Shown here in pieces: positions 6,461-14,858 of a stretch of DNA of 64,000 nt. The DNA is taken from NCBI RefSeq assembly GCF_000332095.2, contig NZ_KI913949.1, positions 3,075,715 to 3,139,714 on the forward strand. The letters run 5' to 3'. The notes under the pieces are model-generated. The model was not told the DNA's origin and ran no database searches. It was given only the letters and a program-made list of their open reading frames with translations. Numbering within the stretch: position 1 is the first letter of the stretch; the number at the start of each line of letters is the position of its first letter. The translations under genes were made by a program, and so were the position numbers. The stretch comes from Leptolyngbya sp. PCC 6406. Lineage in GTDB: Bacteria; Cyanobacteriota; Cyanobacteriia; Phormidesmidales; Phormidesmidaceae.

Positions 6461-7540
6461 TCAGGAGGCGGAGCCTCCCATGGGGATGGCTGAGTCAGAA
6501 AATCCGCCTACCCAACCCTGCCTCGACAATACATCCAGGGCCAGAGCAATCTGGCGCTGGGTAAACTGGCGCTTACGGGGATTCCAGTTATAGACATGGC
6601 TTACGATTTCCTCTACGGACGTGATGGGCTCGTGGGTCGCAACCCAGTGCACCGTAGACAGCAGTTCTAGGCCAAAGGATGACTCGAAGCCCTCCACGAG
6701 GGCAGAAACTTTATCAAAGCGATCGCGGGTTTCTGGGTGATGTTGTAAAAAGCTTGTTGCTTGTTCAGTAGCTCCAGGCACCAACTGGAGCTGTTTGTGG
6801 GGAGTATCACCACCATCGGCATAGCCAGAAATCAGATGGCCCTCCACAGCATTTAGGACATGGCGGAGATTTTCAGCATAGGGACCATAGGGGGCTTGCT
6901 GGTACCTCAGTCTCAAGGGTTCGCCTGCTACCTGCATGAAGTACATCAACTTATGAACTTCTAGCAGCGTCACAAATGGATCCAGCAAACCCGACAGATA
7001 GTTCCTGATCAACTCCACCATCACAGCCCTTCCCGGAGTCATGGCCGGAACCTCACGGGAAGGGAGCATAGTCTCGGCTGAGGGGGCTCCAGCAGGCTCA
7101 TAGACAACAGCACTTACCTCCGTCAAGGGTTCTAGGGCAGCGATAATCCGTTCCTTCACAACTGACCATTCCAATCCACCCAGACCACATCCCAATGGAG
7201 GAATCGCAATAGACTGAATTTGATGCTGCTGGATAGTCAAGATCAATGACTCCAAGCCCATCTCAATATCTTCAAGTCGACTCTTGCCTCGCCAATGGCG
7301 CTTGGTGGGAAAATTGATGATGTAGCGGGGGTTCGTCAGTTGCCCTGTCTCGAAAACAAATAGCTTTCCTGGCTGCACTATTTTCTGCTTGCAAGCAGCG
7401 GCGTAGGCTTTGAAATTCTCTGGATAGGCACGCTTGAATTGAAGCGCGATGCCTCGCCCCATGACTCCAACACAATTAACGGTGTTGACTAGAGCTTCAA
7501 CGTCCTCTCTGAGAATATCGCCACACTTATACTTAATCAT
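6461..7540 (-). CDS. darG: DarG, macrodomain antitoxin of a DarTG system
   Basis: A 359-residue protein from MIKYKCGDILREDVEALVNT (ATG at 7540, 16 bp after the darT stop). The N-terminal macrodomain shows NTVNCVGVMGRGIALQF (ADP-ribose binding), NFPTKRHWRGKS with the lysine needed in DarG for removing ADP-ribose from DNA, and PPLGCGLGGL. The C-terminal half (MVELIRNYLSGLLDPFV onward) matches the DarG region that binds and blocks DarT. Role: hydrolyses thymidine-ADP-ribose on single-stranded DNA and sequesters the toxin. The last residues (PMGGSAS) are encoded by a GC-rich palindromic repeat, suggesting a repeat-derived end. Confidence 0.93.
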   Translation of the reverse strand: MIKYKCGDILREDVEALVNTVNCVGVMGRGIALQFKRAYPENFKAYAAACKQKIVQPGKLFVFETGQLTNPRYIINFPTKRHWRGKSRLEDIEMGLESLILTIQQHQIQSIAIPPLGCGLGGLEWSVVKERIIAALEPLTEVSAVVYEPAGAPSAETMLPSREVPAMTPGRAVMVELIRNYLSGLLDPFVTLLEVHKLMYFMQVAGEPLRLRYQQAPYGPYAENLRHVLNAVEGHLISGYADGGDTPHKQLQLVPGATEQATSFLQHHPETRDRFDKVSALVEGFESSFGLELLSTVHWVATHEPITSVEEIVSHVYNWNPRKRQFTQRQIALALDVLSRQGWVGGFSDSAIPMGGSAS

Positions 7541-7556
7541 TGCAGCCGCCTTGTAC

Positions 7557-8216
7557 TCAGTAATACCAGTCTGGTTTGATCTCCACCTGTGGTCGATGTC
7601 CACCCCCAGGAAAGGCATTGACCACTTGCTGGTAGATGTTCTGGGAATAGATGCCAATGCGCTCAATTAAATGCCATGGAAAGCAATATTCCATGAGAAA
7701 TTCTGCCTGCTTGCCTTCCTTGATCGATGGATCAATACCGTTGCCACCCCATCGATTGGCTTGTATGGCCTGCCAGTTCAGATCATTCAACTGGGCTAAG
7801 TCATTGCGATCTTCAAAGTAATAGGCTCCGGCATTGGAGAGCGTAAAAACCCATTTTTGTTGATGAGTGTTTGCCCAGGCCACTGAAGCATGTAAGTCTG
7901 CCTCCAAGTGAATAATGGGCGCTTGCCCACCACGGTAGGTCAAGTCTGAATGATTGGCTTGATGGATGAGGTACAGCATGACCGATCGGGGACAGAAATA
8001 GAAGGGTACACAGTCGCCGACTCGTAAATCGGGATGGCTAGGCAGGGTTAATTCCTCAAGTCGCCGTTGTTTGATGCGGTTCATGCCAATGGTGGTTCCT
8101 GACGGAGCGCGGCACAGAATTTCACGATCGCACCATAGACACCCCTCTGAGACAATCGACGAAAGCCGATCTACATGAACAATATGGTAGATTTTCGGCT
8201 GCTCAGGAATAGGCAT
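7557..8216 (-). CDS. darT: DarT, single-stranded DNA thymidine ADP-ribosyltransferase toxin
   Basis: A 219-residue DUF4433 protein. Key parts are YHIVHVDRLSSIVSEG near the N-terminus (NAD-binding histidine), GDCVPFYFCPRSVMLYLIH, and KQAEFLMEY near residue 165 carrying the catalytic glutamate. DarT attaches ADP-ribose from NAD to thymidine in DNA, halting replication; DarTG modules are known anti-phage systems. All expected regions are present, so the toxin looks functional. It starts 9 bp after the stop of the succinate-semialdehyde dehydrogenase gene on the same strand, so it is probably read from the metabolic promoter as well as any of its own. Confidence 0.93.
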   Translation of the reverse strand: MPIPEQPKIYHIVHVDRLSSIVSEGCLWCDREILCRAPSGTTIGMNRIKQRRLEELTLPSHPDLRVGDCVPFYFCPRSVMLYLIHQANHSDLTYRGGQAPIIHLEADLHASVAWANTHQQKWVFTLSNAGAYYFEDRNDLAQLNDLNWQAIQANRWGGNGIDPSIKEGKQAEFLMEYCFPWHLIERIGIYSQNIYQQVVNAFPGGGHRPQVEIKPDWYY

Positions 8217-8225
8217 ACTATCTCT

Positions 8226-9617
8226 TCATCGAATCCAGACTGTCTTCGCGTTGACGAAGGCGCGGATGCCCGGTTGCCCCAGTTCCCGGCCATAGCCCGA
8301 TCGCTTGATGCCGCCGAAGGGGAGGCGGGGGTCGGATTTGACTAGGCCGTTGATGAAGACGGCTCCGGCTTCTAGCTCAGCGATCGCCCGTTCCTGCTCA
8401 GAGGAATCTGCCGTCCACACACTGGCCCCCAACCCCAGGGACGTGCTGTTGGCCAGGGCCAGGGCGCTGTCCCAATCTGGCACTCGGAAGGTCAGGGCCA
8501 CGGGGCCAAAGAACTCCTCCTGGTCGGCGGGGGTGCCGGGGGGAATATCCGCCAGCACCGTGGGGGGATAGAAGCTGCCCCCCCGTAGGGACTCCGGCAA
8601 TTGGGCTTGGAGGGCGGGGAGATTGCCCCCCACCAGCGCCTTGGCTCCGGCATCCACACAAGCCTGCACCTGCTGGGCCAGTTCGTCCCGAATGGATGGG
8701 GTGGCTAGGGGGCCGACATCAATGGCGGCATCCCTGGGGTCGCCGACGGTGAGGGCGCGGAATTTCTCCACCAGGAGGACAAGGAACTGATCTGCGATCG
8801 CATCGTGCAAAATAAACCGCTTCGCCGCAATACAGGACTGGCCATTGTTCAACATCCGGGCCGTCACCGCCGTCGCCGCCGCCTGCTCAATATCCGCACT
8901 GGGCATCACGATGAAGGGATCACTCCCCCCCAGTTCCAATAGGGTCGGTTTGATGGCCTTGCCCGCCGCCGCCGCCAGGGATGCCCCCGCCGGTTCACTC
9001 CCGGTCAGGGTCGCCGCTTGGACGCGATCGTCCTGGATAATATTCGCCACCGCATCCGCCCCCACCAGCAGGGTTTGAAATACGCCAGGGGGGAATCCGG
9101 CTTTGGCAAGGATTTCCTCAATGGCCAGGGCACATTGGGGCACATTGGAGGCGTGTTTCAGCAGCGCCACATTCCCCGCCATCAGGGTCGGGGCGGCGAA
9201 GCGCAGCACCTGCCAAAAGGGAAAATTCCAGGGCATCACCGCCAGCACCGCCCCCAGGGGTTGATAGCGGACAAAACTGCGGCTGGCATCGGTCTCAGTA
9301 ACATCATCCTGAAGGAATGCGGCCCCCTGGTCAGCATAGAAGCGACAAACCCAGGCGCATTTTTCTACCTCTGCGATCGCACTTTTAATCGGCTTGCCCA
9401 CCTCCAGGGTCATCAGTTCCCCGTAGGCTTGCTTCTGGGTCTCCAAAATCTCGGCGACTTGATGCAGCCAGTGCGATCGCTGTTCAAAGGAGGTAGTCCG
9501 ATAGGTCTGGAACCCTTGCTGGGCCTGGGTCAGACGCTGATCAATGGCGGCAGCGGTCAGAGCCTCGTAGGGTTGAATCAGAGTTCCGGTGGCGGGGTTA
9601 ATTGTGGCAATGGCCAT
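8226..9617 (-). CDS. gabD: succinate-semialdehyde dehydrogenase
   Basis: A 463-residue aldehyde dehydrogenase. Visible motifs are MPWNFPFWQVLR, the glutamate motif LLELGGSDPFIV and the cysteine motif NNGQSCIAAKR, with the C-terminal PFGGIKRSGYGRE. The closely related cyanobacterial enzyme oxidises succinate semialdehyde to succinate in the 2-oxoglutarate decarboxylase bypass; GABA breakdown is an alternative source of substrate. It is the first gene of a same-strand run with darT, darG and the decarboxylase. No truncation or unusual composition is seen. Confidence 0.88.
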   Translation of the reverse strand: MAIATINPATGTLIQPYEALTAAAIDQRLTQAQQGFQTYRTTSFEQRSHWLHQVAEILETQKQAYGELMTLEVGKPIKSAIAEVEKCAWVCRFYADQGAAFLQDDVTETDASRSFVRYQPLGAVLAVMPWNFPFWQVLRFAAPTLMAGNVALLKHASNVPQCALAIEEILAKAGFPPGVFQTLLVGADAVANIIQDDRVQAATLTGSEPAGASLAAAAGKAIKPTLLELGGSDPFIVMPSADIEQAAATAVTARMLNNGQSCIAAKRFILHDAIADQFLVLLVEKFRALTVGDPRDAAIDVGPLATPSIRDELAQQVQACVDAGAKALVGGNLPALQAQLPESLRGGSFYPPTVLADIPPGTPADQEEFFGPVALTFRVPDWDSALALANSTSLGLGASVWTADSSEQERAIAELEAGAVFINGLVKSDPRLPFGGIKRSGYGRELGQPGIRAFVNAKTVWIR

Positions 9618-9953
9618 GGCGTATTCTCCTAGTCCGTAACAGGGCCGTGCCTGGGGATCTCGGGGGCGGGATATTCAGAAGGCTGTTTCTACTGTGGCAA
9701 GGGGAGGATTCCCCCACGATGAAATCGTATAGATTGTTCACCCTTAACAGTAAAATTCTCGAAAACTTGCATGGGTTGAGGTTTCGGGCGTTTTAGATGT
9801 ATTTTTTCTGTCACCAAACAGTGACTCTGCGGCGATATGTTAACGATTGAAACGATTAGATCTTCTAAGCATTAAGAAGTTATTAAGGGAGTAGACGTTC
9901 TGAATTGGAGCCGCTTAAGGTTGACGAACAAGATACCTCCTAACTGCGTCTCC
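9618..9953. other. upstream region of gabD and possible small RNA gene
   Basis: No protein gene is visible. The region is AT-richer than its surroundings around 9720-9900 and ends at a strong terminator (9954-9985) that has no protein gene before it on the plus strand. A short plus-strand transcript starting somewhere around 9870-9910 and containing AGATACCTCCTAACTGCG would explain this. I cannot assign it to a named RNA family with certainty. Confidence 0.35.
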
Positions 9954-9985
9954 AGCCCTGTCAAGCCTTGACAGGGCTGCTTTTT
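9954..9985 (+). terminator. intrinsic terminator
   Basis: AGCCCTGTCAA and TTGACAGGGCT form an 11-bp perfect stem around a three-base loop, followed by GCTTTTTGG. It is oriented for plus-strand transcription, yet the only gene nearby on that strand would be a small RNA. Confidence 0.8.
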
Positions 9986-9999
9986 GGTTGCAATTAATC

Positions 10000-10215
10000 A
10001 CACCCCACCACCCGTCCCATATCGGTCACCCGGCAACAAGGGCAACCACAAGATTGTCCCTACGGATCCAGATCAATATCGGTCACCCGGCACTGGGTAG
10101 GGCGGGTTTTGAACCTCCCATTTGGGATTTCCCAGTAGACACGAGCTAAACCCGCCCCTACGGGATTTACCCCTCCACCCCATCACCCCATCACCCCATC
10201 ACCCCCACACCTTGC
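10000..10215. repeat. dispersed intergenic repeat cluster
   Basis: The text is built from modules such as ATCGGTCACCCGGCAACAAG, GGGCGGGTTTTGA, CCCCTACGGG and runs of CCATCACC. The same modules recur at about 15900-15950, 17565-18010, 24010-24230, 43230-43400 and 59940-60130. They fill the gaps between genes and carry no open reading frame of note. Confidence 0.75.
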
Positions 10216-10233
10216 CCATCATCTCGTTGCTGG

Positions 10234-10593
10234 CTAAGCATCACGGGTCAGGGTTATGACAATCTGCCCTGTGAATTCGGGGATAGGGGGCGTGAGTTTT
10301 GTTAACTTCACCTGGATCCGCTGGAGACGGGGATCTGTTTTCAGGACGGCCTGGGCAATGGCACTGGCTAGGACTTCGATCAGCTTGAAGGGATGGTTGC
10401 GAATCAGGTCATGGACTATCGCGATCGCACCGCAATAGTCGTGGGTGTCCTCCAAGCGATCCGATTGCCCCGCTAGGGATAGGTCCAGCCAGAGGGTCAG
10501 ATCTACCCGAAACCACTGGCCAAGGGTGGTTTCCTCTGGCAAGACTCCGGTGTAGCCATAGGCGCGAATGTCGTTAATTTCTAAGGTGTCCAA
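10234..10593 (-). CDS. folB: dihydroneopterin aldolase
   Basis: A 119-residue protein of normal length. It starts MDTLEINDIRAYGYTGVLPE, with the FolB pattern I-x-x-YGYTG-x-x-x-EE (usually GVLPEE), then FRVDLTLWLDLSLAGQSD, the conserved DTHDYC segment with the tyrosine of the active site, and LIEVLASAIAQAVL. It converts 7,8-dihydroneopterin to 6-hydroxymethyl-dihydropterin and glycolaldehyde in folate synthesis. It follows tsaB on the same strand, with 122 bp of palindromic repeats between. Confidence 0.92.
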   Translation of the reverse strand: MDTLEINDIRAYGYTGVLPEETTLGQWFRVDLTLWLDLSLAGQSDRLEDTHDYCGAIAIVHDLIRNHPFKLIEVLASAIAQAVLKTDPRLQRIQVKLTKLTPPIPEFTGQIVITLTRDA

Positions 10594-10626
10594 GGTTGCT
10601 CAGGAGTAGAGATCAAATCAAATAAT

Positions 10627-10676
10627 GTGGGATAGCCGTCCCGGCTGTCCACGGTCAGGCCAGATGCCTGACCCAC
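10627..10676. repeat. double-hairpin intergenic repeat, copy 1
   Basis: Two adjacent stems, GTGGgatAGCCG/CGGCTgtCCAC and GGTCAGGC/GCCTGACC, lie between tsaB and folB. Read on the minus strand, about 35 bases (GGCCTGACCGTGGACAGCCG and flanks) recur near 51565-51600 downstream of the YajQ gene. The position right after gene ends suggests a terminator-like or mRNA-protecting role, which is inference. Confidence 0.7.
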
Positions 10677-10715
10677 AAGAGTTGCACATTATAAGGGTCC
10701 GGTTCAGCCCGATTC

Positions 10716-11390
10716 TTAGCCCAGGGGATGTTGGCCGTAGAAGGGCAGCACCGTAGACCAGTGGGGGCGATGCTGCTGCTGCCATTGGGCCAGAGCCAAG
10801 GATAGTACCCCCGTTACCGCATGGGCGCTGTCCCCGTCGCCAGAAATGCGATCGCAGTCCACAGGCCAGTTCCCTAGCACCTCTTCCCAATCCGCTTGAG
10901 GCTGGACCCGTTCTTCATAGGCCACCTGAAGATCCGTAGGCGTAGGGGTATAGATGGCCCCAAACACCTCCCCCCGTTGGGCCGACAATTCCACCGCCAA
11001 GTCACGGGGCGGCGTGGGGGCGGCTCTAGAACCGCTGTCTTCTAACTTGTCTTCCAACGTGTCTTCTAACGGTGCAAAACGCTGGAGGTGGCGCTGTGCC
11101 ATCGCCGCCAGACTGGAAATGCCAAAGAGGGGCAGATCTAGCTGCTGGGCCAGAGTGCGGGCGGTAACGACGCCAATGCGAGTACCCGTAAATCCCCCTG
11201 GACCTTGGGCCACGGCAATAAAAGCCAGATCCCCCCAGTCCTGGGGTTGGATAAACGCCGCCAGATGAGCGTGCAAGTAGGCACTCAACTCCCGTCCCAG
11301 AGGCCAAGTTTGGTGGCGCAGGGGCAGGGTGGCTCCCCCCAGGGCCAGCCCCAACCCAGGCCCACTAGTATGAATGGCAAGGCCCAGCAT
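10716..11390 (-). CDS. tsaB: tRNA threonylcarbamoyladenosine biosynthesis protein TsaB
   Basis: A 224-residue protein of the ASKHA fold. The N-terminus MLGLAIHTSGPGLGLALG is the phosphate-1-like strand pair, and the family-defining AQGPGGFTGTRIGVVTARTL lies at about residues 61-80. TsaB pairs with TsaD and TsaE to make t6A37 in ANN-decoding tRNAs. An insertion of acidic repeats (LEDTLEDKLEDSG) around residue 115 sits in a loop where family length is variable. Length and ends are otherwise normal. Confidence 0.92.
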   Translation of the reverse strand: MLGLAIHTSGPGLGLALGGATLPLRHQTWPLGRELSAYLHAHLAAFIQPQDWGDLAFIAVAQGPGGFTGTRIGVVTARTLAQQLDLPLFGISSLAAMAQRHLQRFAPLEDTLEDKLEDSGSRAAPTPPRDLAVELSAQRGEVFGAIYTPTPTDLQVAYEERVQPQADWEEVLGNWPVDCDRISGDGDSAHAVTGVLSLALAQWQQQHRPHWSTVLPFYGQHPLG

Positions 11391-11541
11391 AGGATCCGCT
11401 CAATCCGCTTAATACGCCCAATACGCAAAATCGCCACTGGTGTTCCCTCAGGAAAATTTTGACGGGTCGAAGACCCTCAAAATTCAACCCCAACTAAACT
11501 CCAGGATTTCGGTCACCCGTCAATCATTAATTGACTGAGCA

Positions 11542-12453
11542 CTAGTCGTGGACCGTGCCGTCGGGCATGGTGGCCTGGGTGAGGTTGGCCTCCGTTAAAA
11601 CCGCCTCCTCCAGGTTGGCTTCAGTGAGGTTGGCCCCCGCCAGATTAGCCTGGGTCAGATTGGTCCCCGCTAGGTTCAACCCCGTGAGATCCAGACCCGC
11701 CAGGTTGGCATAGCTGAGATCTGCACCACTGAGATTCGCCTCCGCGAGCAGCGCCTCGGTGAAGTTGGCATAGCTGAGGTCGGCCCCCAGCAGATTGGTT
11801 TCCTTGAGATTGGCGGCAGTGAGATCTGTGCGAGTTAAGTTGGCGCGGTTGAGGCGAGCGCCGCTGAGGTTGGTTTCCTGAAGAATGGCATCGCTAAAGT
11901 CGGCGTGCAACATGCGGGCATCGGCCAGATTGGCACGGGTAAGATTGGCTTTCCCCAGTTGCGCCCGCTGGAGTTCCACCCGCCGCAGGTTGGCCTCGGT
12001 GAAGTTAGCTTCCCTTAGGTTGGCCCGGTTCAACTCGACGCCGATGAGGCTAGCTTTAGTGAGATTAGCCTGGTGCAGGTTGACCCCACTCAGGTCTGAA
12101 CGATTCAGGTTCGCCTCCACCAAAATCGCCTGACTCAGATCCGTCTCCCCCAGGTCGGCCCCCAGGAGGTTGGCTTTGGTGAGGTTGGCTCCACTGAGGT
12201 TGGCTTTATTGATATCGGCTCCGCTCAGGTCAGTTCGCACCAGGGTCGCCCCACTGAGATCCGCCTCGCTAAGGATGACGCCGATACAATTGGCGCGGGT
12301 GAGGTCTGCACCGCTGAGGTTAGCGCCCTTCAGGTCAAAATTGCCCAGGTTGGCGTGGGCTAAATCAATGGCGATGTCGGGGTGGTCGGTTCGCCACTGA
12401 TTCCAGGTGGCACTACCCGCCCGCAGTTGTGTGAGATGGTCTTCGTTTGCCAT
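11542..12453 (-). CDS. pentapeptide-repeat protein
   Basis: A 303-residue protein. After a short N-terminal segment (about 30 residues) nearly the whole chain is A(N/D)Lxx pentapeptides, roughly 50 in a row, such as GANLSGADLTRANC, with no signal peptide or membrane segment. These fold as a right-handed quadrilateral beta helix. Cytosolic and lumenal members are common in cyanobacteria and functions are mostly unknown; some mimic DNA and inhibit gyrase, but nothing here points to that. It ends 151 bp after the tsaB start on the same strand. Confidence 0.9.
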   Translation of the reverse strand: MANEDHLTQLRAGSATWNQWRTDHPDIAIDLAHANLGNFDLKGANLSGADLTRANCIGVILSEADLSGATLVRTDLSGADINKANLSGANLTKANLLGADLGETDLSQAILVEANLNRSDLSGVNLHQANLTKASLIGVELNRANLREANFTEANLRRVELQRAQLGKANLTRANLADARMLHADFSDAILQETNLSGARLNRANLTRTDLTAANLKETNLLGADLSYANFTEALLAEANLSGADLSYANLAGLDLTGLNLAGTNLTQANLAGANLTEANLEEAVLTEANLTQATMPDGTVHD

Positions 12454-12944
12454 GGTGCGCCCTCACCCTTGTCGGTCTCCTAAGATGCTGTGGTGTCTGG
12501 AGTTGCGATGGCCAGAGACCATCGCGACCCAGCCCGTTTACCACGCTACACCAGGAGTCATCATGACACAATTTTCCCGCCCATCTTTAGGGGGCGCAAT
12601 CCTGGGGTAGCGAATAGGGAGGTGATAAGGTACCCGCTGATCGGACTTGCTCCCTAGGGGAGCCATTACATGACACCAGACATGCCAGGTTATGTCTTGA
12701 AATGAGCTGGAAAGCCTGCCACGTCGTCGTTGTCATTGTCTCCATACAGATATCCAGTTCCCTGTTCGCGTTAGCGGCTCCCCTAGGGAGCAACGGAGTC
12801 GTTGGCTTTGCCGCCCCAGAGGGGCTAGGGAACGGCAAGAAGCCGGTGGTGTGGCTGGCTTTCTCCCTTCGGGAGACGCTGCGCGTTGGCGTAGCCTGTC
12901 TGAAAGACTTACGACTCCGCTCAGCCAGCAGTCAACGTATGCGA
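12454..12944. other. repeat-filled gap
   Basis: No convincing gene. The gap holds a short palindrome at 12505-12525 and a common cyanobacterial palindromic module around 12770-12900 (GGCTCCCCTAGGGAGC and CCCTTCGGGAGACGCTGCGC). Short open frames here have repeat-derived amino-acid runs and no ribosome-binding site. Confidence 0.6.
12505..12525. repeat. GCGATGG...CCATCGC palindrome, short copy
   Basis: Inverted repeats GCGATGG and CCATCGC enclose CCAGAGA. Longer copies with the same arms and related loop occur at 45227-45258 and 60546-60577, so this belongs to a small dispersed palindromic family. Confidence 0.7.
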
Positions 12945-14858
12945 TTAACCCGCAGATCCCTCAGCGGAATCAGGGGCGACCCACTGGGCGAGGGTGCCAG
13001 ACTGGCTGACGCTGACCCACTGGGCCGGGGTGCCCGCCGCCCCCGGTAGGGGCAGTAGGGCCAGGATGGGGCTGGCACTGGGTTGGGCTTGGGCGATCGC
13101 AGTAGAGGTATTCCCTGAGGTGTTTCCTGACCACAGTTGCAGATGACCATCTTGGCTACCGCTCACCACCCGTTGGTCCGGGAGGGAGAGGAGCGATCGC
13201 ACTGGCAGCATAAAGCCCGCCGCCGTCACCCGCTGCTGAGATCCCCCCGTCGCCGCCCGTCGCCACCAGAGACAGACATCCCACCCGGCGCTGATCACTG
13301 TGTTTTCCGACGACCAAGCCAGGGCGCTGATGGCCCCGGTGTGGCCCGTCAGGGTCCGCAGACAGAGGCCGGTGTTCAGGGACCAGAGCTTGACCCGTCC
13401 GGCGCGATCGCCACTGGCGAGGGTCTGGCCATCTCCGCCTAGGGCCAGGGCTTGGACCGGATGGGGGCCGTGGTCGTGCCAGGTGGCGCGGAGGGCTCCG
13501 GTTTGTCCATCCCAGCGGCGCAGGGTGCCGTCTTCTCCCGCCGTGATTAGGTCCAGGGCGGCGGTGGGGGTTGCACTAGAAGCGGCAGCAGTGGATCTGG
13601 CAGGAGTAGACCTGGCAGCAGTGAAACAGATCTGGGTAATGCCGCCCCGATGCCCCAAAAACGGGCCTTGCCAGCGCCAGGGGGGCGTGATTTCTGCGCC
13701 TTCTCCTCGGGCCAGCCACAGTTCTCCTCGGCGGGTACCCAGGGCCAAGACCGGAAGCTGGGGATGGGCTGCAATGGCGCTGGCTTGGGGGGGACTGTCG
13801 GGCCAAGGCAGCGGCGGGGTCGTCAAATTCGTGGGGGATTGGAGGTGCAAGTCCCCGGTGGGGGTGAGCAGTAGGACTAGGGCAGGGCGGGCCAGGACCG
13901 TCGCCGCCAGCAGGGGACCGATTCCCTGGTGTTGGGACTGGGGCTGCCAGGGCAAGGGACGCAAGGGGGGTAGGGGCGCTTGGAGCACCGTCTCCGGCAG
14001 GGGCAGGCCCAGCATCGCCATGAGATCCTCGGTACTGGAAACGCGATCGCACAAGTTAGGCTGCACCATCCGATCAATCAGCGTGGCCAGAGCCGGGGGC
14101 ATCTCCGGCACCAAACTGCGCCAGTACCAACAGCCATTCACCCCATCAAACAGCTCAAAGGGCCGCAGTCCCGTCAGGACATGGAGACAGCTCACCCCCA
14201 GACTGTAGAGATCACTGGCGTAGGTCGCCTCCCCCCGCAGTTGCTCCGGGGCCGCATATTCCGCACTCCCGATCAGGGTGCCGGGTTGGGCCAAACGGGT
14301 TTTAGTTAAGGCTTTGGCACTCCCCAGGCCCACCAGCCACCAATGGGGGTCGCCCGGTGGCTGCAACAGGTTTTGGGGTTTGATGTCCCGGTGGATGATG
14401 CCGTGGTGGTGGAGGTGGTGCAGCACCGGCAGCAGATCCACCAGCAGTCTGCGGATCGCCTCCGGTTCAAAGGTGCCCCAGGCTTGGAGCCGCTGGTCCA
14501 GCTTTTCCCCCACCACGTAGTCCTGCACCAGGTACTGATGGCCACCCTGCTCGAAATAGCCCAGCAGTTGCGGCAGTTGGGGATGCTGGCTAGCCTCGTC
14601 TAGACGGGCAATGTCCCGGCGCAGGCGGTCGGCGGCGATCGCCCGGTCCTGCTGGGGTTCCTGCCGGGGAAACCGCTGGATCAGGCATTGGGGCTTAACC
14701 AGGGTATTGCGATCGCGCCCCAGCCAGGTGTGTACCCCCAGGACTTGCACCGCCTCATAGCGCTCCCCCAACCGTAGCCGAGATCCACAACCGTGACAAA
14801 ACCGATGGCTCTCAGGGTTCTGGGGCCGGGAACAGTCGGGATTGACGCAATGACTCAT
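12945..14858 (-). CDS. zinc-ribbon / degenerate Ser-Thr kinase / WD40 protein
   Basis: A 637-residue protein. A zinc ribbon (CVNPDC ... FCHGCG, residues 4-25) precedes a kinase-like domain (about 33-285) and then WD40-type repeats (about 310-630). The kinase keeps HRDIKPQNLL and APEQLRG, but the glycine loop is replaced by VLGVHTWLG, the ATP-lysine of the usual VIKQF reads LIQRF, and DFG reads GLG. Active cyanobacterial relatives have all three. It is therefore probably a pseudokinase acting as a scaffold. Its start overlaps the stop of the upstream gene by ATGA, so the two are translationally coupled. Confidence 0.85.
   Translation of the reverse strand: MSHCVNPDCSRPQNPESHRFCHGCGSRLRLGERYEAVQVLGVHTWLGRDRNTLVKPQCLIQRFPRQEPQQDRAIAADRLRRDIARLDEASQHPQLPQLLGYFEQGGHQYLVQDYVVGEKLDQRLQAWGTFEPEAIRRLLVDLLPVLHHLHHHGIIHRDIKPQNLLQPPGDPHWWLVGLGSAKALTKTRLAQPGTLIGSAEYAAPEQLRGEATYASDLYSLGVSCLHVLTGLRPFELFDGVNGCWYWRSLVPEMPPALATLIDRMVQPNLCDRVSSTEDLMAMLGLPLPETVLQAPLPPLRPLPWQPQSQHQGIGPLLAATVLARPALVLLLTPTGDLHLQSPTNLTTPPLPWPDSPPQASAIAAHPQLPVLALGTRRGELWLARGEGAEITPPWRWQGPFLGHRGGITQICFTAARSTPARSTAAASSATPTAALDLITAGEDGTLRRWDGQTGALRATWHDHGPHPVQALALGGDGQTLASGDRAGRVKLWSLNTGLCLRTLTGHTGAISALAWSSENTVISAGWDVCLWWRRAATGGSQQRVTAAGFMLPVRSLLSLPDQRVVSGSQDGHLQLWSGNTSGNTSTAIAQAQPSASPILALLPLPGAAGTPAQWVSVSQSGTLAQWVAPDSAEGSAG

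Noticed and set aside
12587-12838. 83-residue minus-strand protein in the gap after the pentapeptide gene
   Set aside because: Most of it comes from the CCTAGGGAGC-type palindromic repeat; composition is repeat-like.
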